From assembly GCA_963813525.1 (NCBI GenBank), contig CAWEZI010000005.1, positions 1,736,001-1,800,000 on the forward strand: a stretch of DNA of 64,000 nt. The letters run 5' to 3'. The position numbers and the translations under genes were made by a program. Shown in pieces: positions 42,535 through 51,117 of this stretch; the first letter of the stretch is position 1, and each line of letters opens with the position of its first letter. The notes below the pieces were generated by a model. That model did no database searches. It worked only from the letters and a program-made list of their open reading frames with translations, and was not told the origin of the DNA. This stretch comes from Bog-756 sp963813525 (GTDB lineage: Bacteria; Actinomycetota; Acidimicrobiia; Acidimicrobiales; RAAP-2).

Positions 42535-42606
42535 AGGACGCCCCTACCGGAGTCACCGGTCCCTGACTGGTCGACACGCGGCTCCCATCAGGCGCGGTGT
42601 GCCTAC

Positions 42607-42694
42607 ATCCGCCTTCATCCGCTGCCGCGGTTGCCGTTGGCCCGGCAGGAAGATCACAGGTAGAGCTGGAACCTCGTGCCCAGGCTCCGTACGT
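42607..42694 (-). pseudogene. Decayed copy of the 3' end of the glycosyltransferase gene (piece A)
   Basis: About 80 percent of bases match 43444-43532, the last codons of the glycosyltransferase gene, in the same orientation. On the minus strand the coding copy has an in-frame TGA after L-Y-L and a one-base indel, so it is non-functional. Piece B (43339-43374) continues the match after an interruption of about 640 bases. Confidence 0.75.
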
Positions 42695-42712
42695 GACTCT
42701 TCGGAGGTCGGT

Positions 42713-42850
42713 TTACCTGGCCTCTGATTTCCTGGTCATTTTGATGGCGACCTCGAGAGCGGCGAGTCGTCGATGGATATCGTTGATCAACTCGGCAAGT
42801 TCGGAAGGATCCTCTACTTGCTTGCGGTCCACTTCGGGCAGTGCTGCCAT
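42713..42850 (-). CDS. 45-residue helical small protein
   Basis: ATG 42850 preceded by AAAGGGGG six bases upstream, a good ribosome site. The protein is charged and predicted to be one amphipathic coil (E-L-A-E-L-I-N-D-I-H-R-R-L-A-A-L-E-V-A-I), possibly a coiled-coil dimeriser. Base composition is lower in GC than the flanks. It lies 38 bases downstream of the 71-residue gene. Function unknown; it could be an antitoxin-like or regulatory peptide. Confidence 0.5.
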   Translation of the reverse strand: MAALPEVDRKQVEDPSELAELINDIHRRLAALEVAIKMTRKSEAR

Positions 42851-42888
42851 CGCTGGCCCCCTTTGATCACTTTCATCTTCCTGCGTGT

Positions 42889-43104
42889 CTAGGCCGACGA
42901 AGGTTCGTGGACTCGCTCGAGTACACCGATCGCCCATGATCGCAACTCGCCGACCTGCGGGTCGTCATGCCCTACAACCAATTGCAGCACGACTCCCTGC
43001 GGGTCGACTCCCGTTCCCTGCGCCCTCGCTACGACTTCGACGAGGTTCTCGCCGGCCCGCATGACATCCTCTGCTGCACGTGCCAAATCGGATTCGATGC
43101 TCAC
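42889..43104 (-). CDS. 71-residue small protein
   Basis: GTG 43104 preceded by AAGGGGG seven bases upstream; ATG 43140 without a ribosome site is the alternative. The N-terminal half is helical (E-S-D-L-A-R-A-A-E-D-V-M-R-A-G-E-N-L-V-E-V-V), and the second half contains V-V-L-Q-L-V-V-G and S-W-A-I-G-V-L-E. Function unknown. It shares the same kind of ribosome site and strand as the 45-residue gene, so the pair probably forms one transcript. Confidence 0.5.
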   Translation of the reverse strand: MSIESDLARAAEDVMRAGENLVEVVARAQGTGVDPQGVVLQLVVGHDDPQVGELRSWAIGVLERVHEPSSA

Positions 43105-43338
43105 GCTCTGCCCCCTTGTGTTTCGCACCGGCCAATCCATCCCGACGGCCCAAACAACCGTCTCTCTCCGAAGCTATCCGAAAGAATCCGTTCAGGAATC
43201 GCAGCAAACGTTCGTTGGTCTGGATGCACGCCACAGGCGATCGCCCATGCGAGCCGGGGCCGATTGATATTCCGTGAGACTCGCACTACTTGGTGGTTCG
43301 GAATAACGGCACGGCTCGCAGACCGCACCGTCGAACCC

Positions 43339-43374
43339 CGCCGGTGAGCGGGTGTGGTGGGCGACCACCCAACG
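43339..43374 (-). pseudogene. Decayed copy of the glycosyltransferase gene (piece B)
   Basis: Thirty-three of about 37 bases match 43540-43576. On the minus strand it still encodes R-W-V-V-A-H-H-T-R, against R-W-V-V-A-H-C-T-R in the intact gene. The rest of the 337-base stretch 43105-43441 holds no convincing gene. Confidence 0.7.
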
Positions 43375-43441
43375 TGCTTGCCGCTTCCAGATCGTGCGGA
43401 CGATCGTCATGTTTTACCAACCGGTAACCGATCGGTGCGCT

Positions 43442-45466
43442 TCATCCGCCTTCATCGTTGTCGTTGTTGCCGTTGGCCTGGTAGGAGGAGCACAGGTAGA
43501 GCTGGAACCTTGTGCCCAGGCTCACATACGTGGAATTGCCGCCGGTGAAGCGGGTGCAGTGGGCGACCACCCAACGCATGTCGGGATTGTCGGTCAACGG
43601 CGCCACGGCCACATCTACCAGGCCGACCCGCCCCTCCCGGACGTAATGGATGAACCGGGCCGGGGCGGGAACCGGCACTCGACCGCTGAACCCGCCCACC
43701 GGGAGGTATTCCCGACCGGTGGCCATGATCAAGTAACCGGCAAGGGCAGAGCCCTCGATCGCTTCGGCGCTGACGTTGGAAGGGAGGTCGGCGATCCGGC
43801 TGTTGAGGATGGGCCAGGTCTGCCGCTGGAGCGCAGGTCGGATCTGGCTCTGGTAGACGACGGAGGAAGGCTCGTAGGGCGAGTCGAACGGTCCCAATCC
43901 CGTGGCCACGGCCGTCCCGCTGGCCCAGCCAGAGCCGACCAGAAGCGTGGCGCTCCCCGCGATGATGGCGGCCTGGACGCTCCATGACGGTGGTGGGCTG
44001 CCGATGCACGACCATGCCACCATCACGACGGTCACGACGGCGGCCACCAGCATCGACACGACGACCGCGGTGCGGACCCCGAACGAGGAAGGAAGGAGCC
44101 AGAGCGAGTAGGCGCAGCTGGCCGCCACGACCACTCCCATCACCACACGGGTGAGGGTGTGATGGCGCCGCCGCCAGGCCAACGAGAAGCCCATGCCGCA
44201 CAGCGCCGCCATCGGTGGCGCGAGCGCGGCGACGTAGTAGGGCAGGAGGTAGTGACCGACACTGAAGAACACGCCGGTGACCAGCAACCAGGTCGTCCAC
44301 ATGAGTGCCGCGGCACGCACCGGGTCGGTACGCGGGACGGGTTGCCCGTCCCCGCGGCGACGCCTGAGGAGCAGGAAGCCGGCAGCCACCACCGATGGCA
44401 CGACGACCCACGCGTCATTGCGCCCGAACACGCCTATGAGGAGACGATTCCATCCGGGCGGGACGGTCACGGCATTGAGCCCCGGTGCCAGTGCCTCTCC
44501 GAAGGCGGCGGTCTGGTACGACCATGGCTTCGAGCATCCCGCCTGCGACAGCTCGGTTCCGGAGAACCGGTTGAGCCCGTTGTAGAGGAAGACTTGGCCG
44601 AAGATCGAATTGTCGCAGCTCCCGTCCACGTACGGTCGGTCCTGCGCCGGCACGGCGGTGACCGCTGTCATGTAGCTGAGCGACACCACGATGACAACCA
44701 AGGCTGACAGGGCGACATGCCCGAACCTACGCAGGAACGAGGCAGCCGGCGCAGCGACCAGATAAGCCAGGTACAGCGACGGCAACACAAGCCAGGCCTG
44801 CAGCATTTTGGTTTGAAAGGCCAGTCCGACCCATACACCGGCCATCATCAGCGATTGAACCCGGCCGCTGATCAGCGCCCGGGAGGTGGCGTCGGCAGCC
44901 AGCACCAGCAGGAGGATCAGCAACGAGTCCGAGATGTTTGCCCGGTTGAGCAGGACGGTGACCGGGCTGACGGCCAGGACGGCTGCGGCGACCAGGCCGG
45001 CGCCGGGTCCGGCCATTTGGCGCACAGCGCGGTAGAGCACCAGGACGGTCAGGGTCCCCTCGATCACCTGGGGCAGAACGATCGCCCACAGGTGGAAACC
45101 GAACAGCCGCAGTGACAGGGCCTGCACCCAGATGGCACCCGGCAACTTGTCCAGGGAGACGGTGCCCCACGGGTCGGCTGCCCCGAAGAACCAATTCGAC
45201 CAGCTCTCCGACATGCTCCTGGCTGCCGAACCGTACAACGGCTCCAGGTTGACGCTGCCGATGCCCCAGGCGTAGCTCAGGGCGGCTACGGCGGCGATTG
45301 CCATCAATGTCGGACGGGCCCAGGAAGGCTGGCCGGGAGGAGAGCGCCAGAACCTGGTCACACGCCGGATGGGGGCGCCAGCCCGCTGGCCGAATCCGGT
45401 CCGGGAAGGCGCCTTCTCGGACTGCCCTTTGCATTGTTCGTGGAGATCCTTCGTTGTTTCCGCCAC
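43442..45466 (-). CDS. ArnT/GT39-type membrane glycosyltransferase
   Basis: A 674-residue protein from GTG 45466 with AGAAGAG upstream. About twelve membrane helices. The GT39/ArnT landmarks are visible: N-L-E-P-L-Y-G-S-A-A-R-S-M-S near 72, the D-K-L-P-G-A-I-W-V-Q loop near 104, and N-R-A-N-I-S-D-S near 174. A soluble C-terminal segment (about 490-674) carries two conserved Cys. It transfers a sugar from a polyprenyl-phosphate donor on the outer face of the membrane. Its 3' end is duplicated downstream in decayed form. Confidence 0.87.
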   Translation of the reverse strand: MAETTKDLHEQCKGQSEKAPSRTGFGQRAGAPIRRVTRFWRSPPGQPSWARPTLMAIAAVAALSYAWGIGSVNLEPLYGSAARSMSESWSNWFFGAADPWGTVSLDKLPGAIWVQALSLRLFGFHLWAIVLPQVIEGTLTVLVLYRAVRQMAGPGAGLVAAAVLAVSPVTVLLNRANISDSLLILLLVLAADATSRALISGRVQSLMMAGVWVGLAFQTKMLQAWLVLPSLYLAYLVAAPAASFLRRFGHVALSALVVIVVSLSYMTAVTAVPAQDRPYVDGSCDNSIFGQVFLYNGLNRFSGTELSQAGCSKPWSYQTAAFGEALAPGLNAVTVPPGWNRLLIGVFGRNDAWVVVPSVVAAGFLLLRRRRGDGQPVPRTDPVRAAALMWTTWLLVTGVFFSVGHYLLPYYVAALAPPMAALCGMGFSLAWRRRHHTLTRVVMGVVVAASCAYSLWLLPSSFGVRTAVVVSMLVAAVVTVVMVAWSCIGSPPPSWSVQAAIIAGSATLLVGSGWASGTAVATGLGPFDSPYEPSSVVYQSQIRPALQRQTWPILNSRIADLPSNVSAEAIEGSALAGYLIMATGREYLPVGGFSGRVPVPAPARFIHYVREGRVGLVDVAVAPLTDNPDMRWVVAHCTRFTGGNSTYVSLGTRFQLYLCSSYQANGNNDNDEGG

Positions 45467-45640
45467 CGCTCTTCTTTTAGTCGAGCTGCTGCGGCCTGCT
45501 AATGGATGGTGTACCGCCAGGCACTCAGGGTGACTACAACGGATGGTTTGACGCGGCGCTATCCTTTCCTCAGCGCGGACGAGGGGCTAGCCCGTAATGG
45601 TGGATGACCGGTCGTTGTTGATCAGCGAAAACACGCGGAC

Positions 45641-47170
45641 TTGACCAGTATCGAATCATTTGCGAATCGATGGCACAGGTGGTTTCTCGCTGCCCTCGTT
45701 CTACTGGGAGCTGCGCTTAGGATCCGACTTCGCTATCACGGAGCGCTCTTCCGGGACGATGCCTGGGTGGCCCTGACGGCGCGTGTGCCGTTTGGAACGG
45801 CACTTAAGATGGTGGTGACGACGCCTGGATTCACTTTGTTTGAGCGATGGTGGATCGGACTCGAAGGATCGTCGCTCCTTTGGGCCCAATTCCCATCGGT
45901 TGTGGCTTCACTAGTCGGCATTGTGGCTATCTACGCTGTATGCCGGGTCCACAAGTTCGCCGTCTGGATTTCGCTGTTCGGCGCGTTCATCGTTACTCTG
46001 TCGGCATCAACCTCGGTCTATGCGACCCACGTCAAGCCATACGACTTCGACTTTCTTTTCACGTGCCTGATTCTGATCCTTGTTCATCGAGCGCTTCAGG
46101 ATCTCGGGAGCCGTACGCTCGTTCTGACGGCAGCTGCCACAATTCTTGGAACGTGGTGGTCGCTCTCCCTCGCTCCCGTTCTCGTCGCTACATGGGTTGT
46201 GCTCGGTGTGGCTGCGTGTCGTCGGCGATGCGCGGTGGCGTTCGTAGCCGTCGCCGGCATCGTCAGCGGGGCATCCCTTCTGGTTGAACGGGTTGTACTC
46301 CGGAGCGAGATCACGCCAGCCCTCACTTCTTACTGGAATGGGTACTTCATCCGTACTTCAAGCCCCCGGCAATTCATCGGGGACCTGGCACGCACGAGTG
46401 GCCGGCTGGCCTCGTCGCTGACGATTGGCCGAGGGTTCCCAGGATCCATCGCATTGGGGCTTCCGGTCCTCGTCTTCTGGGTGGTCCTCGTGGTGATCGG
46501 GGTCCGGCGTACTCCCATGGCCGTCGTGACCTTCGGGGTTGCCGTGCTGGCCCAGATCGCCCACTTGGCCCCTCTCGGGACGCAGAGGACGGACATTTAT
46601 CTGATCCCATGTTTGGTTCTTCTTATCGCCTGTGGCGTCGAGCGGGCAGCAGGTGCTGTCGAACGCTCCCTCGGGGACCAGCGGGCACGGCGTATTCTGC
46701 TGGCCAGCATCGGGGGAGTAGGCATCGTCCTCATCGTTGCGATCTCAGCGATCAAACCAGCTAACGATTCAGTGTTCTCTGACAACGGTGGCCTCGTTGA
46801 GGCGCACAACGCAGTCGAGGCGAGCCTCAAGTCCCAGGGGACTCTGGCAGTCCTTCTACCTAATGTCGAATATCAATGGGCGTACTATTTCGATCCCAGC
46901 CCAGAGAAGATCGAGTTCAGCGACGAAAGTTCTACTGGCTTCCAAGTCGCACGACTGGACCGCACGGCCGTCGCAATCGGAACGACGGATCAAGATCTGA
47001 ATCGGGCAGCTGGGTCCAAAACCCACGAAATTGTGGTTGTGAACACGGCTCTTGACGCAGGGGGGAACACAGTGGGGAATCGGTGCTGGCGAGCGACCTC
47101 GCAACGATCGTTTCAGTCGTACTACGTCGTCACGAGCTACCTCAGAACCAACTCCAGCTGTTCGGGTTGA
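45641..47170 (+). CDS. Multi-span membrane glycosyltransferase-like protein
   Basis: A 509-residue protein; TTG 45641 is the only start upstream of the first helix. R-Y-H-G-A-L-F-R-D-D-A-W-V-A-L near 32 is like the donor-binding D-D/E loop of GT39/GT83 enzymes. About ten helices and a C-terminal soluble part (about 385-509) follow. Codons are markedly less GC-rich than those of the flanking genes, which suggests acquisition by transfer. The sugar and acceptor are unknown. No homologous lipid-linked sugar genes are adjacent. Confidence 0.75.
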   Translation: MTSIESFANRWHRWFLAALVLLGAALRIRLRYHGALFRDDAWVALTARVPFGTALKMVVTTPGFTLFERWWIGLEGSSLLWAQFPSVVASLVGIVAIYAVCRVHKFAVWISLFGAFIVTLSASTSVYATHVKPYDFDFLFTCLILILVHRALQDLGSRTLVLTAAATILGTWWSLSLAPVLVATWVVLGVAACRRRCAVAFVAVAGIVSGASLLVERVVLRSEITPALTSYWNGYFIRTSSPRQFIGDLARTSGRLASSLTIGRGFPGSIALGLPVLVFWVVLVVIGVRRTPMAVVTFGVAVLAQIAHLAPLGTQRTDIYLIPCLVLLIACGVERAAGAVERSLGDQRARRILLASIGGVGIVLIVAISAIKPANDSVFSDNGGLVEAHNAVEASLKSQGTLAVLLPNVEYQWAYYFDPSPEKIEFSDESSTGFQVARLDRTAVAIGTTDQDLNRAAGSKTHEIVVVNTALDAGGNTVGNRCWRATSQRSFQSYYVVTSYLRTNSSCSG

Positions 47171-47329
47171 TCCGGCTCGTCTGGCCGGCCATCGGCTATG
47201 TCGGACTGATTTCCGGCTGCCTGATTTCCTAGCTTTTTGGCTCACACCTCAAGCTCGAAGCGCCTTCGCCCAATTCTGGGTGACCTTGGGCACGCGGCTC
47301 CCCGCCAGAATCCGAAGAGCCCACATTCC

Positions 47330-47404
47330 TGGTGCGCCCCCTGGGATTCGAACCCAGAACCTGCGGATTAAGAGTCCGTTGCTCTGCCGTTGAGCTAGAG
47401 GCGC
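47330..47404 (-). tRNA. tRNA-Lys(CTT), CCA encoded
   Basis: Complete cloverleaf. Acceptor G-C-G-C-C-T-C pairs with G-G-G-G-C-G-C, and the anticodon loop C-T-C-T-T-A-A reads CTT. The T arm contains GGTTCGAATCC, and CCA lies at 47330-47332. The tRNA body is 47333-47404 (72 bases). Confidence 0.93.
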
Positions 47405-47466
47405 GAGGCAACCAAACTAGCCGGGCCCACAGCCGTGGCCGGGCTTCCGTGTTCGGAGCGGTGGAG

Positions 47467-47540
47467 GGTGACCGACGGGGCTCGAACCCGCGACCTCCGG
47501 GGCCACATCCCGGCGCTCTGCCAACTGAGCTACGGCCACC
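47467..47540 (-). tRNA. tRNA-His(GTG)
   Basis: The anticodon stem CCGGG/CCCGG holds the loop A-T-G-T-G-G-C, giving anticodon GTG. The extra 5' G (47540), opposite the discriminator C, is the hallmark of tRNA-His. CCA is not encoded. Confidence 0.93.
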
Positions 47541-47605
47541 AAGGAGCCTCTAGTGTGGCACACACCGGTGGAGGCCCGGGCCGCCGCCCCGACCTCTCCG
47601 GGGTG

Positions 47606-47682
47606 GCCCCTGTAGCTCAATTGGATAGAGCAGGTGGTTTCTACCCATCAGGTTGCGCGTTCGAGTCGTGCCGGGGGCGCCA
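47606..47682 (+). tRNA. tRNA-Arg(TCT), CCA encoded
   Basis: Acceptor G-C-C-C-C-T-G pairs with C-G-G-G-G-G-C. The anticodon loop T-T-T-C-T-A-C gives TCT, reading AGA. T-stem GCGCG/CGTGC. CCA at 47680-47682. Confidence 0.92.
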
Positions 47683-47849
47683 CTGGCGGGGTGCAGTCCC
47701 CGGGGCCGCCAACCCCACGGGGACGCGCAGCGACCAGCGGCGGGGGTGCCGAGGAGATAACTGCGGCTACTGGCCGCCAGGGATCGTCACTGTTCGATGG
47801 CGGTGACCGTCATCGTCGCCCGGCCACGACGAGGTGTCACGAGCCCGCG

Positions 47850-47855
47850 TAGACT
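47850..47855 (+). promoter_or_regulatory. -10 element, leaderless arrangement (ParA gene)
   Basis: TAGACT, six bases, GTG 47862. Confidence 0.55.
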
Positions 47856-47861
47856 CCCCCT

Positions 47862-48647
47862 GTGACAGAGGTGCTGGCGGTGGCCAATCAGAAGGGCGGA
47901 GTGGCCAAGACGACGACTGTCCACTCGCTGGGAGTGGCCTCGGCCGAGTACGGCCGTCGCACGCTGGTGGTGGATCTCGACCCCCAGGCGTGCCTGACCT
48001 ACTCCTGCGGGTTCGATCCTGACGCTCTCCACCGTTCTCTTCACGACGTGTTCCTCCGTCGCGAGACCGTCGACACGGTGGCCGTCCCCGTGCCCGGGGT
48101 GCCGTGCCTCGATCTCCTACCCGCCTCCATCGACCTGGCCGGCTCCGAGGTGCACCTGCTCACCCGCACCGGTCGCGAGCACGTCCTCCAACGGGCCCTG
48201 CAGGGTGTACTCGATCGGTACGACCTCATTCTCATCGACTGCCCGCCATCGCTGGGCGTTCTCACCATCAACGGGCTTACCGCCGCCGATGCGGTGTTGA
48301 TACCCCTGCAGTGCGAAGCCCTGTCCCACCGGGGGGTCGGTCAGTTACTCGAGACCATCGAGGACGTGCGGACCTTCGCCAACGGTGATCTGACCGTGCG
48401 GGGCATCGTGGCCACCATGTACGACGATCGCACCAAGCACTCGCGGCACATCATCGAGGAGGTCGAGAGTCGCTACGGCATCCCTGTCCTCCAGCCCCCG
48501 GTGCGCAAGTCCATCCGCTTCGCCGAGGCGCCGGCCCGGGGCAAGTCGATCCTCCAGCACGCGCCGAGCTCGCCCGGCGCCCTCGCCTACCGTCAGCTGG
48601 CCCGCACGCTCCTCGACATGAGCGTCGTCGCCGGCACCGTTGGCTAG
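47862..48647 (+). CDS. ParA/MinD-family ATPase, orphan
   Basis: A 261-residue protein from GTG 47862. Deviant Walker A N-Q-K-G-G-V-A-K-T-T near residue 8 (both lysines present), V-V-D-L-D-P-Q near 38, and D-C-P-P-S near 127. ParA proteins of this size position chromosomes, plasmids or protein complexes on the nucleoid. There is no ParB gene or parS-like repeat next to it, so it is not a complete partition locus. It is followed by a zinc-ribbon protein. Confidence 0.9.
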   Translation: MTEVLAVANQKGGVAKTTTVHSLGVASAEYGRRTLVVDLDPQACLTYSCGFDPDALHRSLHDVFLRRETVDTVAVPVPGVPCLDLLPASIDLAGSEVHLLTRTGREHVLQRALQGVLDRYDLILIDCPPSLGVLTINGLTAADAVLIPLQCEALSHRGVGQLLETIEDVRTFANGDLTVRGIVATMYDDRTKHSRHIIEEVESRYGIPVLQPPVRKSIRFAEAPARGKSILQHAPSSPGALAYRQLARTLLDMSVVAGTVG

Positions 48648-48660
48648 TGGACCGGGGCCG

Positions 48661-49089
48661 GTGAACGGGCGCTCCGACCCCCTGGGCAAGCGGGCCCTGT
48701 TCTGGATGCCGGTCGACCAGGTCGAAGCGGCAGAGACGGCCGGCGATGCCGGTGTCGACGAAGCCCTCCGTGGCCGTCCCCGAGCCTCCTCCTCGTCGGT
48801 GCCCCACGCCCGACCGAGTGGTAAGCACGCCCTCTACTCGCGGGCTACGCCGGCCGGTGAGCACGAGAAGGAGACGTCGTTACCTACCGACACCGACCCC
48901 GTGCCCCAACGGGGTCTTCTGTCGGTGGCCTGCTCATCGTGCGGTTCGGTGACCCGGGTCGGTGTGGTTCATTTCGTGGTTTTGCAGTTCCCGTTCGGCG
49001 CCTGGCTCCCGCGGCCCCGTTATGACCGGTGGATGACCTGTCCCGCCTGTCGCCGCCGGACCTGGACCAGCGTGACCCTGGCCCGGTGA
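48661..49089 (+). CDS. Uncharacterised protein with C-terminal zinc ribbon
   Basis: About 142 residues from GTG 48661; TTG 48640, overlapping the ParA gene, is an alternative. A conserved-looking N-terminal block R-S-D-P-L-G-K-R-A-L-F-W is followed by a variable middle. Residues about 90-140 form a probable zinc ribbon with C-S-S-C and C-P-A-C. Located directly after ParA on the same strand, it may belong with it. Function unknown. Confidence 0.6.
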   Translation: MNGRSDPLGKRALFWMPVDQVEAAETAGDAGVDEALRGRPRASSSSVPHARPSGKHALYSRATPAGEHEKETSLPTDTDPVPQRGLLSVACSSCGSVTRVGVVHFVVLQFPFGAWLPRPRYDRWMTCPACRRRTWTSVTLAR

Positions 49090-49141
49090 TCCTGGATCTG
49101 CCCGGTGGGACGGCGAGAGCAACCGCCACCGCTGACCACAG

Positions 49142-49885
49142 GTGTCCGATCCACGCATGTCGCACCTAGTCACCGGGCTCGTCCTCGTCCAGCAGGCCTT
49201 CCTGTCGGGCGCCGCCGACCAAGGGGGCGTGTCGGGCTGGCTGCTGCATTTCCGGGGCGTGGCCGCCTGCGTGGCCGTCGGAGTGCTGGTCTTTGGCGAG
49301 GCCGGCCTGATGTTGGGCTTCTTCATTCCCGGGGAGACGGCCGCGGTCATCGGCGGCGTTCTTGCCGGCTTGGGCCGGATCAACCTCGGCGTGATCATGG
49401 CCGTGGTGGTGGTATGCGCCATCGCCGGCGACTCGGTGGGCTTCGAACTCGGCAGGCACTTTGGTCCTTGGCTTCTCAAGAGACGACCTCTGGTCGACCG
49501 CACCGGGGTCCAACGAGCCATCGGCCTGCTCGAGCGCTACGGGGGCCCGGCGGTGTTCTTCGGCCGGTTCCTGGCCTTCGCCCGGGCATTCATCCCCGGG
49601 CTGGCCGGCACCAGTGGCATGCGTTACCGGGTGTTCCTGTTTTTCAATGCGCTCGGTGGCATCGTGTGGGGCGTCGGCTACACCCTGCTCGGGTACATCG
49701 TGGGTGTCTCGTTCGAGCACGTTCTCTCGACAGTGGGTCTCTGGTCGCTGGCCGTGGTGGCCGCCGTTGTCGTCGTCCTCGTCGTGGTGCACTTCATCCG
49801 TCGACGAAGAGAACGCTCCCGCTCGCCGGGAGCAGAGGAAGACACAGCGGCAGCGGAGGACCCGGTCCCGCCCGATGGGCTGTGA
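49142..49885 (+). CDS. DedA-family membrane protein
   Basis: A 247-residue protein from GTG 49142; ATG 49157 is the other possible start. DedA (VTT) signatures: G-F-F-I-P-G-E near 61, G-D-S-V-G-F-E-L-G-R near 97, and F-F-G-R-F-L-A-F-A-R-A-F-I-P-G-L-A-G near 139. Four to five helices. The family scrambles or flips phospholipids such as undecaprenyl phosphate in the inner membrane. The tail is acidic and disordered. Confidence 0.9.
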   Translation: MSDPRMSHLVTGLVLVQQAFLSGAADQGGVSGWLLHFRGVAACVAVGVLVFGEAGLMLGFFIPGETAAVIGGVLAGLGRINLGVIMAVVVVCAIAGDSVGFELGRHFGPWLLKRRPLVDRTGVQRAIGLLERYGGPAVFFGRFLAFARAFIPGLAGTSGMRYRVFLFFNALGGIVWGVGYTLLGYIVGVSFEHVLSTVGLWSLAVVAAVVVVLVVVHFIRRRRERSRSPGAEEDTAAAEDPVPPDGL

Positions 49886-49888
49886 GCC

Positions 49889-50953
49889 CTAACCCTCCAG
49901 GCCTGCCGGGTAGTACCGGATGGGCTGGGCCCCCACGCCCCGGATGCGATCCTGCAGCTCGAGCAGAATGCAATGGGCCACCGTTTCCCCATTGGCCTGA
50001 CGTTGCATGAAGGACTGGATCTGATCCCACGGCCGAGACCACCGCAGACCTACGGTGATCTCCCAGGCGGTCGACCCCGGCCTCTCGGTTACGGCCAGGG
50101 CGATCTCGTCGAGGCGATCGGCGTGGTGGACGATGATCTCCTCCAGGCGGCCGTGAAGATCGGAGAAACGGTATTCGTGGGCGGGGAGGACTTCTTCGGT
50201 GCCCAGGTTGTCCACCTTGAGCAGCGAATCGAGGTAGTCACCCAACGGATTGGCCGGCTGTTGGGCGTGCACCGAGATGTTGGGGGTGATCCGGGGCAGA
50301 ACGTGATCGCCGGATATCAGCAGTCGGTGATCCTCGCTGAAGAAGCAGACATGGCCGGGGGAGTGACCCGGTGTCCAGATGGTGCGCAGCGACCATCCGG
50401 GAAGGTCGATGGTCGCTCCGTCCTCGAAGAGGACATCGGGAGCGGCCATGGTCACCATCGATTTGAGAGCCATCGAAGCAAAGGCCAGGTCGGGAAGTCT
50501 GTTTTCGGGAACGCCGGAGTCGGTGAGGAAGCGGAACATGGTGTCCAGGAGCTCGTCGGTGTCGCCGTAGCGCGATTCGAGCATGACGGCGTCGGCCGGG
50601 TGCAATCCGATCCAGGCGCCCGAGGCTTCTCGCACCCGACCGGCCAGACCGTAGTGATCGGGATGGATGTGGGTGACCATGACGGCTCGGACGTCGGCGA
50701 TCGACCCACCCGCCTGGACCAGGCCGGCGTTCAGGGCGTTCCAGGCATCGTCGGTGTTCCACCCGGCGTCGACGATGGCCACGCCGCCTCCTCGGAGCTC
50801 GAAGGCGTAGACCAGGACGTAACGAAGGGGATTGTTGGGAATGGGGACGGGGATCGACCACAGGCCCGGTCGTACCTGTTCCACGGGGGGTAGGACGTCC
50901 CGATCCCACGCCTCCTTTTGTGCCTTTCCGGTGATCACGACCACGAGGGGCAC
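49889..50953 (-). CDS. Metallo-beta-lactamase-fold hydrolase
   Basis: A 354-residue protein from GTG 50953. Zinc motif T-H-I-H-P-D-H (H-x-H-x-D-H) near residue 94, D and H ligands further on (G-H-S-P-G-H near 199, S-G-D-H near 217), and a C-terminal winged-helix-like extension. It has the glyoxalase II/LACTB2-type architecture; substrates range from thioesters to nucleic acids. It converges on DedA with 3 bases between. Confidence 0.87.
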   Translation of the reverse strand: MPLVVVITGKAQKEAWDRDVLPPVEQVRPGLWSIPVPIPNNPLRYVLVYAFELRGGGVAIVDAGWNTDDAWNALNAGLVQAGGSIADVRAVMVTHIHPDHYGLAGRVREASGAWIGLHPADAVMLESRYGDTDELLDTMFRFLTDSGVPENRLPDLAFASMALKSMVTMAAPDVLFEDGATIDLPGWSLRTIWTPGHSPGHVCFFSEDHRLLISGDHVLPRITPNISVHAQQPANPLGDYLDSLLKVDNLGTEEVLPAHEYRFSDLHGRLEEIIVHHADRLDEIALAVTERPGSTAWEITVGLRWSRPWDQIQSFMQRQANGETVAHCILLELQDRIRGVGAQPIRYYPAGLEG

Positions 50954-51117
50954 GGTACACGGCCAGGGATCCTTGAACTACGTAGGGCTGGTGCCTAGCA
51001 TGGCGTGAGTCGCACGGCCCCTGCCCACAGGTCGTGTGCCACCTCTGCCGGTGGACGGGGAGTCATGCTCGATCTGTTCTGGTTGTTCCGCGCACAGAGA
51101 CGCCACCCCACCGGGTG

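Noticed and set aside
42695..43338. Insertion-sequence terminal inverted repeats at the ends of the split copy
   Set aside because: Comparison of the two ends showed no convincing complementarity and no transposase frame.
43192..43410. Short reverse ORF of 72 codons
   Set aside because: It owes its apparent coding look to piece B of the decayed glycosyltransferase copy and has no ribosome site.
47330..47682. tRNA-associated integration site with duplicated tRNA end
   Set aside because: No second copy of any tRNA 3' end and no integrase were found in the window.
47862..48647. Plasmid partition (parABS) locus
   Set aside because: No ParB or parS-like palindromes are nearby, and the flanks are chromosomal.
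49876..49888. GGGCT/AGCCC hairpin as a terminator
   Set aside because: The stem has only five pairs and no T-run follows; too weak to call.
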